Shown: piece after piece, positions 17,522-24,538 of the stretch
Numbering within the stretch: position 1 is the stretch's first letter
Layout of the letters: every line of letters begins with the position of its first letter
Assembly: GCA_016125505.1 (NCBI GenBank)
Contig: WGLP01000020.1
Coordinates: forward strand, 1-49,232
Length of the DNA: 49,232 nt
Direction: 5' to 3'
DNA from: Gammaproteobacteria bacterium
GTDB lineage: Bacteria > Pseudomonadota > Gammaproteobacteria > UBA6429 > Thiohalophilaceae
The notes under the pieces: generated by a model
Seen by the model: only the letters and a program-made list of their open reading frames with translations
Databases searched by the model: none
Told to the model about the DNA's origin: nothing
Program-made: the position numbers and the translations under genes

Positions 17522-17742
17522 CAGGCGATATACCGACCAAGCTGCAGCGGAAATGAACGTGGCGAAGTCTAAAGCGAACAATTCAGCGAAGAAGGCACAC
17601 GATCCATCGGAAGCGCCGGTGACCACAGCGGCGGTAGAGCGCTTGTATGATCGGCCGCCGTCGTTCACCGATCTCATGCCATGGGTCGAGTACGATCCGG
17701 ACAGCCGCACCTTCCTGCTGGAAGACGGCGTCAGTGTGGGTG
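17521..17742 (+). repeat. Right copy of 222 bp repeat (lipoprotein end / traC start)
   Basis: It is the partner of 14399-14620. The first 36 bp encode PGDIPTKLQRK and the stop of a TIGR03751 lipoprotein; the rest is the beginning of the intact TIGR03744 gene. The divergence from the left copy (five amino-acid changes in 63) suggests that it came from a related ICE, rather than from a very recent duplication. Confidence 0.92.
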
Positions 17743-20288
17743 TTTTGTTCGAGATCACCCCGACGGGCACCGAGGCCCGCACCCCGGAGTTCATGAGGCA
17801 ATTGCGTGACGCCATCCAGACAGCACTCACCGATGCCATCCCCGAAGAAGACGATGCGCCGTGGATCTTGCAGGTCTATGTGCAAGACGAGCCGTGCCTG
17901 AAAGAGTTCCAACAGGAAGTCGCCGTCTATGCGCAACCCAGCGCCAAGGACAGCACGTTCACCCGACATTACCAGGAAACCTTCTCGAGACATCTGGCGC
18001 GGATCACCCGTCCCGGTGGCCTGTTCGAGGATACCGCCGTAACCGGAACCCATTGGCGGGGACAGGTGCGCCGTGTGCGTGCCACTCTCTACCGGCGCTT
18101 GAAGGTAAAGGGCAAGACCCCGTCGGCGGTCGAAGTGGAAAAGGCGATGAACGACGTGGCGACCAAGTGGGTTGCGTCACTCGCCTCCGCCGGCATACAT
18201 GCGCGTCGCGGCACCGGCAAGGATCTCTACGAGTGGCTGTTGAAGTGGTTCAACCCAAAACCCGCAATCGCCGATGGCGATCCCGACAAGCTGTTGGATG
18301 TCGCCCCTTATCCCGGCGATGAGGACCTGCCATTCGGCTATGACCTGGCCGAGCGGCTTACGTTCACGATGCCACGCTCGGATAACGAGACTGCAACTTG
18401 GTGGTTCGATGGGCTGCCGCACACCGTGGTCACGATCCAGGGATTGCGGCGGGCGCCGGAGGTAGGGCACATGACCGCCGAGCGCCAGGCCGGTGATCAC
18501 GTCTTCTCGCTCTTAGATCGTCTACCCGAGTACACCGTGATGGTGTTGACCCTGACGGTCAAGCCTCAGGATTTCACCCGTAACCACATCGCCCAGGTCA
18601 AGCGGGCTGCGGTGGGCGACTCCGCCGAGGCGGCGCTGACACGGGAGGACGCGGAACTCGTCGAGCGTGAGATGGCGCAAGGCAACAAGCTCTACCCAGT
18701 GAATATCGCTTTTTATGTGCGCGGGGATAATTCCAAATCGCTGCGCGCCAACGTCAATCAGTTGAATGCAATTCTGCTTCCGAACGGCCTGCAGCCGATC
18801 CTGCAGGAAGCGGATCTCCTCGCCCTGGACAGCTACATTCGCAACTTACCCATGGCCTACGATGTCTCGTTGGATAAGTCCAGCCGCCGCTCGCGCCTGA
18901 TCTTCTCCAGTCATGCCGCAAATCTGCTGCCGCTGTATGGCAGATCGAAAGGCACCGGTCATCCGGGGCTGGTGTTCTTCAATCGCGGTGCTGAACCCCT
19001 GGCATTCGATCCGTTGCACAAAGCCGACCGCAAGAAAAATGCCCACATGCACATCCTCGGGCCCACCGGCGCGGGCAAGTCGGCGCTGCTGGTCTATCTG
19101 CTGCAACAGATGGCCGCCGTGTACCGCCCGCGCATCTTCATCATCGAGGCCGGTGGATCATTCTCCTTGCTGGGTCAACACTTCAAGGCCCACGGCGTCT
19201 CCGTCAACCAGGTCACCTTGAATCCGAACGTGGATGTGAGTCTGCCGCCATTCGCGGATGCCATACGTGTGCTGGACAAGGAACACCGTGTGCGTCTCGG
19301 CAAAGAACCGGATGACCTGGTCGACGACGATGACGAAGTCGAAGACGAGGGTGGCGGTCGAGACATTCTCGGTGAGATGGAAATCGCCGCCCGGATCATG
19401 ATCACCGGCGGTGACGAGCGCGAAGACGCGCGCATGAGTCGTGCCGATCGACTGCTCATACGCAACGCCATCTTCATGGCCGCCAAGACCGTGAAGGAGG
19501 GTGGACGCGAACAAGTGATCACAGAGGACGTGGTCAGCGCCTTGCACGCCATCGGTCGCGATCATGACCTGCCCGAGCACCGGCGTAACCGGGCGATCGA
19601 AATGGGCGACGGCATGGCGCTGTTCTGCTCCGGCCTCGCCGGCCACTTCTTCAATCGGCCCGGCACCCGTTGGCCGGAGTCCGACGTCACCATACTGGAA
19701 ATGGGTATCCTGGCACGGGAAGGTTACGAGGATCAGCTCACCGTGGCCTACATCTCAATGATGAGCCACATCAATGATCTGGTGGAGCGCCATCAGCACG
19801 ATGCTAGGCCCACCTTGGTTGTGACCGACGAAGGTCACATCATCACGACCAATCCGTTACTGGCCCGCTACGTGGTCAAGATCACCAAAATGTGGCGCAA
19901 GCTCGGCGCCTGGTTCTGGATCGCCACCCAAAACCTCGAGGACTTCCCCGACGCCAGCCGCAAGATGCTCAACATGATGGAGTGGTGGCTGTGCTTGGTC
20001 ATGCCCAAGGAAGAAGTGGAGCAGATCGCACGCTTCAAAGACCTGACCGACGTGCAGCGCAGTCTCCTGTTGTCGGCACGCAAGGAACCCGGCAAGTATG
20101 TCGAGGGCGTAGTGCTTTCCGACAACCTTGAAGCCCTGTTCCGCAACGTGCCGCCGCCGCTATCACTCGCGCTCGCCATGACGGAAAAGCACGAGAAGGC
20201 CGAGCGCGCGGCAATCATGCGCGAACGAAACTGCAGCGAGATCGAGGCGGTTTATGCCATTGCAGAACGGATTGCCCGTTCACGCTGA
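17553..20288 (+). CDS. VirB4/TraC-like conjugation ATPase (TIGR03744)
   Basis: A 911-residue ATPase that powers assembly and transfer of the type IV apparatus at the inner membrane. Walker A is GPTGAGKSA near residue 502-510 and Walker B is TLVVTDEGH near 752-760. An acidic insertion (DDLVDDDDEVEDEGGG) lies near residue 588-603, and FWIATQNLEDFPDASRKMLN is typical of the family. The start overlaps the residual lipoprotein stop. It is probably transcribed from the duplicated region at 17445-17521. It is full length, so the interruption by cargo 2 did not cost the ICE this ATPase. Confidence 0.95.
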   Translation: MNVAKSKANNSAKKAHDPSEAPVTTAAVERLYDRPPSFTDLMPWVEYDPDSRTFLLEDGVSVGVLFEITPTGTEARTPEFMRQLRDAIQTALTDAIPEEDDAPWILQVYVQDEPCLKEFQQEVAVYAQPSAKDSTFTRHYQETFSRHLARITRPGGLFEDTAVTGTHWRGQVRRVRATLYRRLKVKGKTPSAVEVEKAMNDVATKWVASLASAGIHARRGTGKDLYEWLLKWFNPKPAIADGDPDKLLDVAPYPGDEDLPFGYDLAERLTFTMPRSDNETATWWFDGLPHTVVTIQGLRRAPEVGHMTAERQAGDHVFSLLDRLPEYTVMVLTLTVKPQDFTRNHIAQVKRAAVGDSAEAALTREDAELVEREMAQGNKLYPVNIAFYVRGDNSKSLRANVNQLNAILLPNGLQPILQEADLLALDSYIRNLPMAYDVSLDKSSRRSRLIFSSHAANLLPLYGRSKGTGHPGLVFFNRGAEPLAFDPLHKADRKKNAHMHILGPTGAGKSALLVYLLQQMAAVYRPRIFIIEAGGSFSLLGQHFKAHGVSVNQVTLNPNVDVSLPPFADAIRVLDKEHRVRLGKEPDDLVDDDDEVEDEGGGRDILGEMEIAARIMITGGDEREDARMSRADRLLIRNAIFMAAKTVKEGGREQVITEDVVSALHAIGRDHDLPEHRRNRAIEMGDGMALFCSGLAGHFFNRPGTRWPESDVTILEMGILAREGYEDQLTVAYISMMSHINDLVERHQHDARPTLVVTDEGHIITTNPLLARYVVKITKMWRKLGAWFWIATQNLEDFPDASRKMLNMMEWWLCLVMPKEEVEQIARFKDLTDVQRSLLLSARKEPGKYVEGVVLSDNLEALFRNVPPPLSLALAMTEKHEKAERAAIMRERNCSEIEAVYAIAERIARSR

Positions 20289-20378
20289 GCGCCAGGGCGA
20301 TCATTGGATGCTCCATCATTTGGAATCAGTCCGTATCTCATTGATGAAAAAATCGGATTTGTATAAACTCTAACTCTT

Positions 20379-20478
20379 CTTAGGGGAGTAGTCGCTCAGC
20401 CCGCCTGAGTTGGCCGTCAACAGTCTCCGGGCCCACGCCCGTGGCGGTCATGTCCTTCCAGGATTGACAAGACCTAAG
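20379..20478 (+). ncRNA. yybP-ykoY (manganese) riboswitch
   Basis: P1 is CTTAGG (20379-20384) with CCTAAG (20473-20478). The 5' strand runs into the conserved GGGGAGTAG and the 3' side has CAAGACC, the two hallmark elements of the yybP-ykoY family. GCCGTCAACAG and further stems (CTCAG..CTGAG and GGGC..GCCC) lie between, and total length (100 nt) is right. Characterised members sense Mn2+ and turn on exporters. It is about 90 bp before the uppP fragment and about 295 bp before the CaCA antiporter. Confidence 0.87.
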
Positions 20479-20517
20479 GCATCCGCGCGGTCCGGGGTGG
20501 GCGTGCGCGAATGCCTT
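20476..20517 (+). promoter_or_regulatory. Possible expression-platform hairpin of the Mn riboswitch
   Basis: AAGGCAT (20476-20482) and ATGCCTT (20511-20517) form a strong stem with additional CG-rich pairing inside. Its 5' arm shares AAG with the 3' strand of riboswitch P1, so P1 and this hairpin are mutually exclusive. No T-run follows, which argues against a classic intrinsic terminator. A second small hairpin ACCCC-N5-GGGGT (20536-20550) follows. Confidence 0.5.
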
Positions 20518-20567
20518 GGTGTGTAACTCAATCCCACCCCGTATAGGGGTTTCCATGTTATCTCTGT

Positions 20568-20762
20568 ATGCGCCGTACCAGTGCGCGCCACCTCGACAAC
20601 CCTGTCTGGAAAGACGTGCTGATCGTCGGCGTGGTGTCCTTCGTCACCGCCCTGACCGCCATCCACTTTTATCTCAAATGGCTGAACCGCTTCGGCATGT
20701 GGCCGTACGTGATTTACCGGCTGGCCCTGGCACTGGTCTTTTATTTGGTATTGATGAAATGA
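20568..20762 (+). pseudogene. uppP: C-terminal fragment of undecaprenyl-diphosphatase (UppP)
   Basis: A 64-codon frame whose sequence (GVVSFVTALTAIHFYLKWLNRFGMWPYVIYRLALALV) matches the last two membrane helices of UppP/BacA, the undecaprenyl pyrophosphate phosphatase (normally about 265-275 residues). The catalytic N-terminal helices are absent, so no phosphatase activity is possible. The stop is just before the AAGGAG of the antiporter gene, so the fragment may still be translated as a coupled leader between riboswitch and antiporter. Confidence 0.78.
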
Positions 20763-20772
20763 AGGAGTTCCC

Positions 20773-21744
20773 ATGACACTTGCTGCACTCGCCATCCTGG
20801 CGGGCTTCGCCCTGCTGATATGGAGCGCCGACCGTTTCGTCGAAGGCGCCGCCGCCACCGCCCGCCACGCGGGCATGCCCTCGTTGCTCATCGGCATGGT
20901 GATCGTCGGCTTCGGCACCTCGGCACCGGAGATGGTGGTCTCGGCCATGGCAGCGCTGGACGGCAACCCCGACCTCGCGTTGGGCAATGCCCTGGGCTCC
21001 AACATCGTTAACACCGGCCTGATTCTTGGTGTGGCCGCGCTGATCGCGCCCATGGCCGTGCACTCGCGCATCGTGCGCCGCGAACTGCCGTTGCTGCTTC
21101 TCATCGGTGCCCTAGCCGGGTGGTTACTGTGGGATGGCACCCTGTCGCGCGTGGATGCCTTGATCTTGCTGGCCGGGTTTTTCGCCCTGGTGAGTTGGAC
21201 CATCTATGAGGGTCTGCGCTATCGCGAAGACACGCTGGCGGCGGAGATGGACAAGGAGCTTGCCGTCCATCCCATGCCGCTGGGCCGGGCGCTGTTCTGG
21301 CTGGCGGCGGGGCTGGTACTGCTCATCGTCAGTTCGCGCATCCTGGTGTGGGGCGCAGTGAGCATTGCGCACGCCCTGGGCATCAGCGACCTTGTCATCG
21401 GCCTGACCATCGTTGCCCTGGGCACCTCGTTGCCGGAGCTGGCCGCCTCGGTGATCGCCGCGCGCAAGGGGGAGCACGATATCGCCATCGGAAATGTCGT
21501 GGGCTCCAACATGTTCAACCTGCTGGCGGTAGTGGGTATCGCCGGGGTCATCGCACCCATGGAGCACGTCGCCGCCGGGGTGCTGTCGCGCGACTGGCCG
21601 GTGATGATGGCCATGACCGCCGGATTGTTTGTCATGGCCTACGGCTTTCGCGGCGAGGGGTGCATTAACCGGTTCGAGGGCTCGCTGTTGCTGCTCGCCT
21701 ATAACGCTTGGCTGGTGATGACGGTTACTGGGGGGACCGGATGA
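20773..21744 (+). CDS. CaCA-family cation/Na+ antiporter (YrbG-like)
   Basis: A 323-residue inner-membrane protein with about ten helices in two inverted repeats. The two alpha-repeat motifs that bind the cation are visible: GFGTSAPEMVVS near 48 and ALGTSLPELAAS near 216, each followed by a GNxxGSNxxN motif. This is the YrbG-type bacterial branch. ATG at 20773 follows AAGGAG. The upstream yybP-ykoY riboswitch suggests that it exports Mn2+ (or responds to it), not only Ca2+; the substrate is inference. Confidence 0.92.
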   Translation: MTLAALAILAGFALLIWSADRFVEGAAATARHAGMPSLLIGMVIVGFGTSAPEMVVSAMAALDGNPDLALGNALGSNIVNTGLILGVAALIAPMAVHSRIVRRELPLLLLIGALAGWLLWDGTLSRVDALILLAGFFALVSWTIYEGLRYREDTLAAEMDKELAVHPMPLGRALFWLAAGLVLLIVSSRILVWGAVSIAHALGISDLVIGLTIVALGTSLPELAASVIAARKGEHDIAIGNVVGSNMFNLLAVVGIAGVIAPMEHVAAGVLSRDWPVMMAMTAGLFVMAYGFRGEGCINRFEGSLLLLAYNAWLVMTVTGGTG

Positions 21745-21778
21745 ACGTTCGCAATGCGTCAGGAAAGGGCAGGACAGG

Positions 21779-22100
21779 ATGAAACGCAATTTCGAATGGA
21801 TGTTTTTCTCAAAGTGGTTTATCGCACCGTTGCGCGTGGCGTCGATCACGCCGCGTAGTGGGTCATTGGCAAAGGCCATGGCGGCTGCCTTGCCTGCCGG
21901 CGACGGTGTGGTGGTGGAGCTGGGCGGGCAGTATGGGGCCGATTACCCACGCCTTGCTGGAGGCGGGTGTCGCTGTGCACTGGCTGGTGGTCATCGAATG
22001 CGACGCCTATTTTTTGTCACTATCTCAGCGAACGGTTTCCGGGATCAGCGTTCTCCAGTGGGACGCGGTGCGATTTGTCCCGCTGCGGTTGAAGCTATAA
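21779..22100 (+). pseudogene. Frameshifted, truncated SAM methyltransferase (PmtA-like)
   Basis: The frame from 21779 reads WMFFSKWFIAPLRVASITPRSGSLAKAM and VVVELG, as in phospholipid N-methyltransferases. After a G-rich run near 21920 the homology moves to another frame (GPITHALLEAGVAVHWLVVIECD, then VLQWDAVRF) and ends at a stop near 22100. About half of the usual protein is missing. It follows the antiporter gene and marks the right edge of the high-GC part; the sequence beyond is clearly lower in GC. Confidence 0.8.
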
Positions 22101-22198
22101 CATGTATACGGCTTACACGAATCGATAATAGAAAAGTAGCGATTTGCGCTAGCATCCCGGTTCTAAAGAACATTAAACATGATATAGGGAGTCGATTA

Positions 22199-22603
22199 GT
22201 GACAATCAATGGCTCATGCTTTTGTGGTGCTGTGAGGTACAAAATTGAAGGGGAGCTGCGAGATGCTAGATCTTGCCACTGTTCTATGTGTCGAAAAGCA
22301 TTTAGCGCACAGGCCTCTGCATATGCTCTGGTCGACCCGGAAAAATTTACATGGGCATGTGGTGAAAATTTGTTAACCAGTTATGAATCAAAAAATGGAG
22401 CAGGACTGCTGTTTTGTAGCGTTTGCGGTTCAACGCTTTGTGGGACATATAAGGGCAAGGTGCATGGGGTGACTTTAGGATGCATAGATGGAGATCCAGA
22501 AGTAGAGATTGGTATGCATATTTTCGTCGGTTCAAAAGCGTCATGGGAAACCATTCCAGAAGGAGTTTCACAATATGAAGAATGGCCGCCAAACGGTGAC
22601 TAG
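22199..22603 (+). CDS. GFA-family (glutathione-dependent formaldehyde-activating-like) protein
   Basis: A 134-residue protein with the GFA zinc-binding pattern: GSCFCGAVRY at the N-terminus, SCHCSMCRKAF, and LLFCSVCGS, giving the expected Cys sets. The start is a GTG at 22199 with AGGGAG upstream; no ATG fits. Members bind zinc and are small-molecule or glutathione adduct lyases, but most are uncharacterised. It begins a low-GC group of four same-strand genes. Its 3' end is repeated at 23829-23880. Confidence 0.88.
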   Translation: MTINGSCFCGAVRYKIEGELRDARSCHCSMCRKAFSAQASAYALVDPEKFTWACGENLLTSYESKNGAGLLFCSVCGSTLCGTYKGKVHGVTLGCIDGDPEVEIGMHIFVGSKASWETIPEGVSQYEEWPPNGD

Positions 22604-22705
22604 CAAGGCAAATTCATTCAGTAGAAAAAACGTTGTTTCTCGTTTCTCGCTGATCTGGTCTATCACCGCCGATGATTCGCAACGTTGGTTTTCCAAGGGA
22701 TTTTC

Positions 22706-23149
22706 ATGAGTATTAGGCCAGCAAACGAAACTGATGTGCCCCAGATAGCAGTTTTGGTTAAGTCACTTGCGCATTACTATCTAAATGATCCAAGCAGAGA
22801 ATTACCTTCCTGGCTCAATAATACGCTGACTTATGAGGCGTTTGCGGACAGAATTTCCAGTTCCGAGTATTTGAATTTTGTGTATGAAGAGGCCGGCACT
22901 ATAGTTGGTTATATCTCTATTAATAGAAATGGGCATCTTTACCATTTATTTGTGGCAGAACAATCGCAGGGTAAAGGAATATCTCGTTTGATCTGGGAGC
23001 ATGCTAAACAGTATTGCGAATGTGTATGTTTCTCTGTCCGATCATCGCTTTATGCCATACCTGTGTATAAACGCTTTGGCTTTTGTGAAACAGGACCCGT
23101 TGGAACAAAAGACGGTGTATCGTTTCAACCGATGGAACTTACAAAATGA
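22706..23149 (+). CDS. GNAT-family N-acetyltransferase
   Basis: A 147-residue acetyltransferase: N-terminal SIRPANETDVPQIAVLV, core strand HLYHLFVAEQSQGKGISRLIW with the acetyl-CoA-binding QGKG loop, and a C-terminal SSLYAIPVYKRFGF typical of the fold. ATG at 22706 has AAGGGA upstream. The substrate is unknown. The gene stands alone, with about 100 bp gaps on either side and no shared operon overlap, and is AT-richer than the ICE backbone. Confidence 0.88.
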   Translation: MSIRPANETDVPQIAVLVKSLAHYYLNDPSRELPSWLNNTLTYEAFADRISSSEYLNFVYEEAGTIVGYISINRNGHLYHLFVAEQSQGKGISRLIWEHAKQYCECVCFSVRSSLYAIPVYKRFGFCETGPVGTKDGVSFQPMELTK

Positions 23150-23207
23150 ACGCTAGCAAAGTATCGCAGAAGACAAGCTGCCGAATGCGGTGTTGGGTTA
23201 ATAAAAA

Positions 23208-23828
23208 ATGAGCATCATAGTGATAATTTCACTATTCGGGATCATGGCCGCCTTGGCAGCGGTACCAAGCACGAGTGTTGCCTTGGTTATTACTCGCTCG
23301 TCTACGTTAGGAATAGCGAATGGCATTGCGGTTGCAGTTGGAATTGTCCTTGGCGATCTGGCTTTTATTTTGTTAGCCATTTTTGGCTTGTCTAGTGTAG
23401 CCGAAGCAATGGGGAGTCTATTTGTAATTGTGAAGTACCTGGGGGCAGCCTATTTGCTATGGCTTGGATATACGCTATTAACATCAAAAAACGTGTCTGA
23501 AAATACAGAGCAAATCCCAATAAAAAAACGTAACCTTGTTACCAGTTTCTTGACGGGGTTCATTGTTACCTTGGGTGATATTAAAGCAATCATCTTCTAT
23601 GTGAGCTTGTTCCCAGTATTCCTCGATCTATCAGAGCTTCGCGTAGCAGATGTTCTGACAATCATATTGGTAATGGTTGTCAGTGTTGGTGGTATAAAAA
23701 CTTTGTATGCTTGTTTTGCAAGAAAAGTTACGTCAATGGCTAGAAAATACAATTTTGAGAATGCGACCCGAAAAACAGCAGGGGGCCTTATGGTCGGCGC
23801 GGGTGGCTATCTGATTGTGAAAACGTAA
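23208..23828 (+). CDS. LysE-family amino-acid exporter
   Basis: A 206-residue membrane protein with about six helices. PSTSVALVITRSSTLGIANGIAVAVGIVLGD near the N-terminus, the AAYLLWLGYTLL segment and FLTGFIVTLGDIKAIIFY are typical of LysE/RhtB exporters of amino acids such as homoserine or threonine. The substrate cannot be told. Low GC, single gene between two acetyltransferase genes; its stop abuts a remnant of another GFA gene. Confidence 0.9.
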   Translation: MSIIVIISLFGIMAALAAVPSTSVALVITRSSTLGIANGIAVAVGIVLGDLAFILLAIFGLSSVAEAMGSLFVIVKYLGAAYLLWLGYTLLTSKNVSENTEQIPIKKRNLVTSFLTGFIVTLGDIKAIIFYVSLFPVFLDLSELRVADVLTIILVMVVSVGGIKTLYACFARKVTSMARKYNFENATRKTAGGLMVGAGGYLIVKT

Positions 23829-23888
23829 CCATTCCAGATGGAGTTTCGCGATATAGAGAATGGCCGCCAAAAGATGGCTGGCAATGCG
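23829..23888 (+). pseudogene. 3' remnant of a second GFA-family gene
   Basis: The sequence reads TIPDGVSRYREWPPKDGW in one frame, closely matching the C-terminus of the GFA protein at 22199-22603 (TIPEGVSQYEEWPPNGD), and the DNA is similar over about 50 bp (compare 22551-22600). No GFA N-terminus is present. The two GFA ends flank the GNAT-LysE pair as a short direct repeat. Confidence 0.75.
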
Positions 23889-23934
23889 CTTCGTTTGCAT
23901 CGTACAGATTGGCGTTAAATTTCATAAACTCATC

Positions 23935-24390
23935 ATGCTGACTTATCACACATTTGACACATCACCGGCAGAGGAATGGATTAAACTTCTCAACTCCGAC
24001 CTAGTGCGCAAACATCTTATCCAGCATCCACAGTTCACAACGGAAACCCTTGAAATTTGGCTCCAAAGTAAAATCAAAGAAGATCAGGATCCTGGATGTA
24101 GAATTCGAGCCGTTCATTCTGATGGAAAGCTTGTTGGCTGGTGCGGTATTCAGATCGAATCGGGAAACTACGAACTTGCTCTTGTCCTTGCTCCGAAATA
24201 TTGGGGGCATGGTCGAGAAGTCATAAAGCAAGTAATAAAATGGGCACAAGAGCTGGGTCACAAACAACTGCTCGCGCATCTACCGCAAACGAGGCCGCAG
24301 ACAAAAGCCCTTGAAAAGCTTTTTGGCCAGCCTGTCGGAATAAGTAACATTAAAGGACATATCTTCAACACCTACCGAATTGAAATCTAA
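23935..24390 (+). CDS. GNAT-family acetyltransferase-like protein
   Basis: A 151-residue protein of the GNAT fold: CRIRAVHSDGKLVGWCGIQ, then ELALVLAPKYWGHGREVIKQVIKWAQELG with the acetyl-CoA-binding loop (WGHG), and a final segment TKALEKLFGQPVG. The start at 23935 is chosen by fold; no clear ribosome-binding site is visible. An upstream ATG at 23860 lies in the GFA remnant. The substrate is unknown. It is followed within 20 bp by the backbone remnant at 24405. Confidence 0.75.
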   Translation: MLTYHTFDTSPAEEWIKLLNSDLVRKHLIQHPQFTTETLEIWLQSKIKEDQDPGCRIRAVHSDGKLVGWCGIQIESGNYELALVLAPKYWGHGREVIKQVIKWAQELGHKQLLAHLPQTRPQTKALEKLFGQPVGISNIKGHIFNTYRIEI

Positions 24391-24404
24391 TGAGTCAAAT
24401 GTAC

Positions 24405-24478
24405 TCGGCGAAGCGCTGCATCGTTGTCATCAGTGGCGGGAAGGCCGGAAGCGATGACCGGGCAGAGGGTTCTGTCAT
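24405..24478 (+). pseudogene. Remnant of TIGR03757-end / TIGR03756-start junction
   Basis: About 74 bp match 33147-33220 at about 85%. They encode LGEALHRCHQWREGRKR and a stop, then overlapping MTGQRVLSS and a stop, as do the intact genes (IGEALHRYQEWREGRTR; MTGQRILS). It is a scar of the transfer backbone inside cargo 3 and divides this cargo into a left part (20289-24404) and a right part (24479-32705). Confidence 0.88.
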
Positions 24479-24538
24479 CGTGAATCCTCAGGTGAAACCC
24501 AGGCAAAAATCTGTATGAAATAATTAAAATAAAAGCTC

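Noticed and set aside
20516..20776. 86-codon frame MVCNSIPP... over the uppP fragment
   Set aside because: The uppP-like sequence is in another frame, and this frame is not similar to any family I know.
22604..23207. Possible integron attC sites (GTTGGTT near 22684, GTGTTGGGTT near 23190)
   Set aside because: Single core-like heptamers occur, but I could not find the paired RYYYAAC ends or the long imperfect palindrome that an attC site needs.
24479..24538. Terminator between the backbone scar and metE
   Set aside because: The 60 bp are AT-rich, but I see no stable stem.
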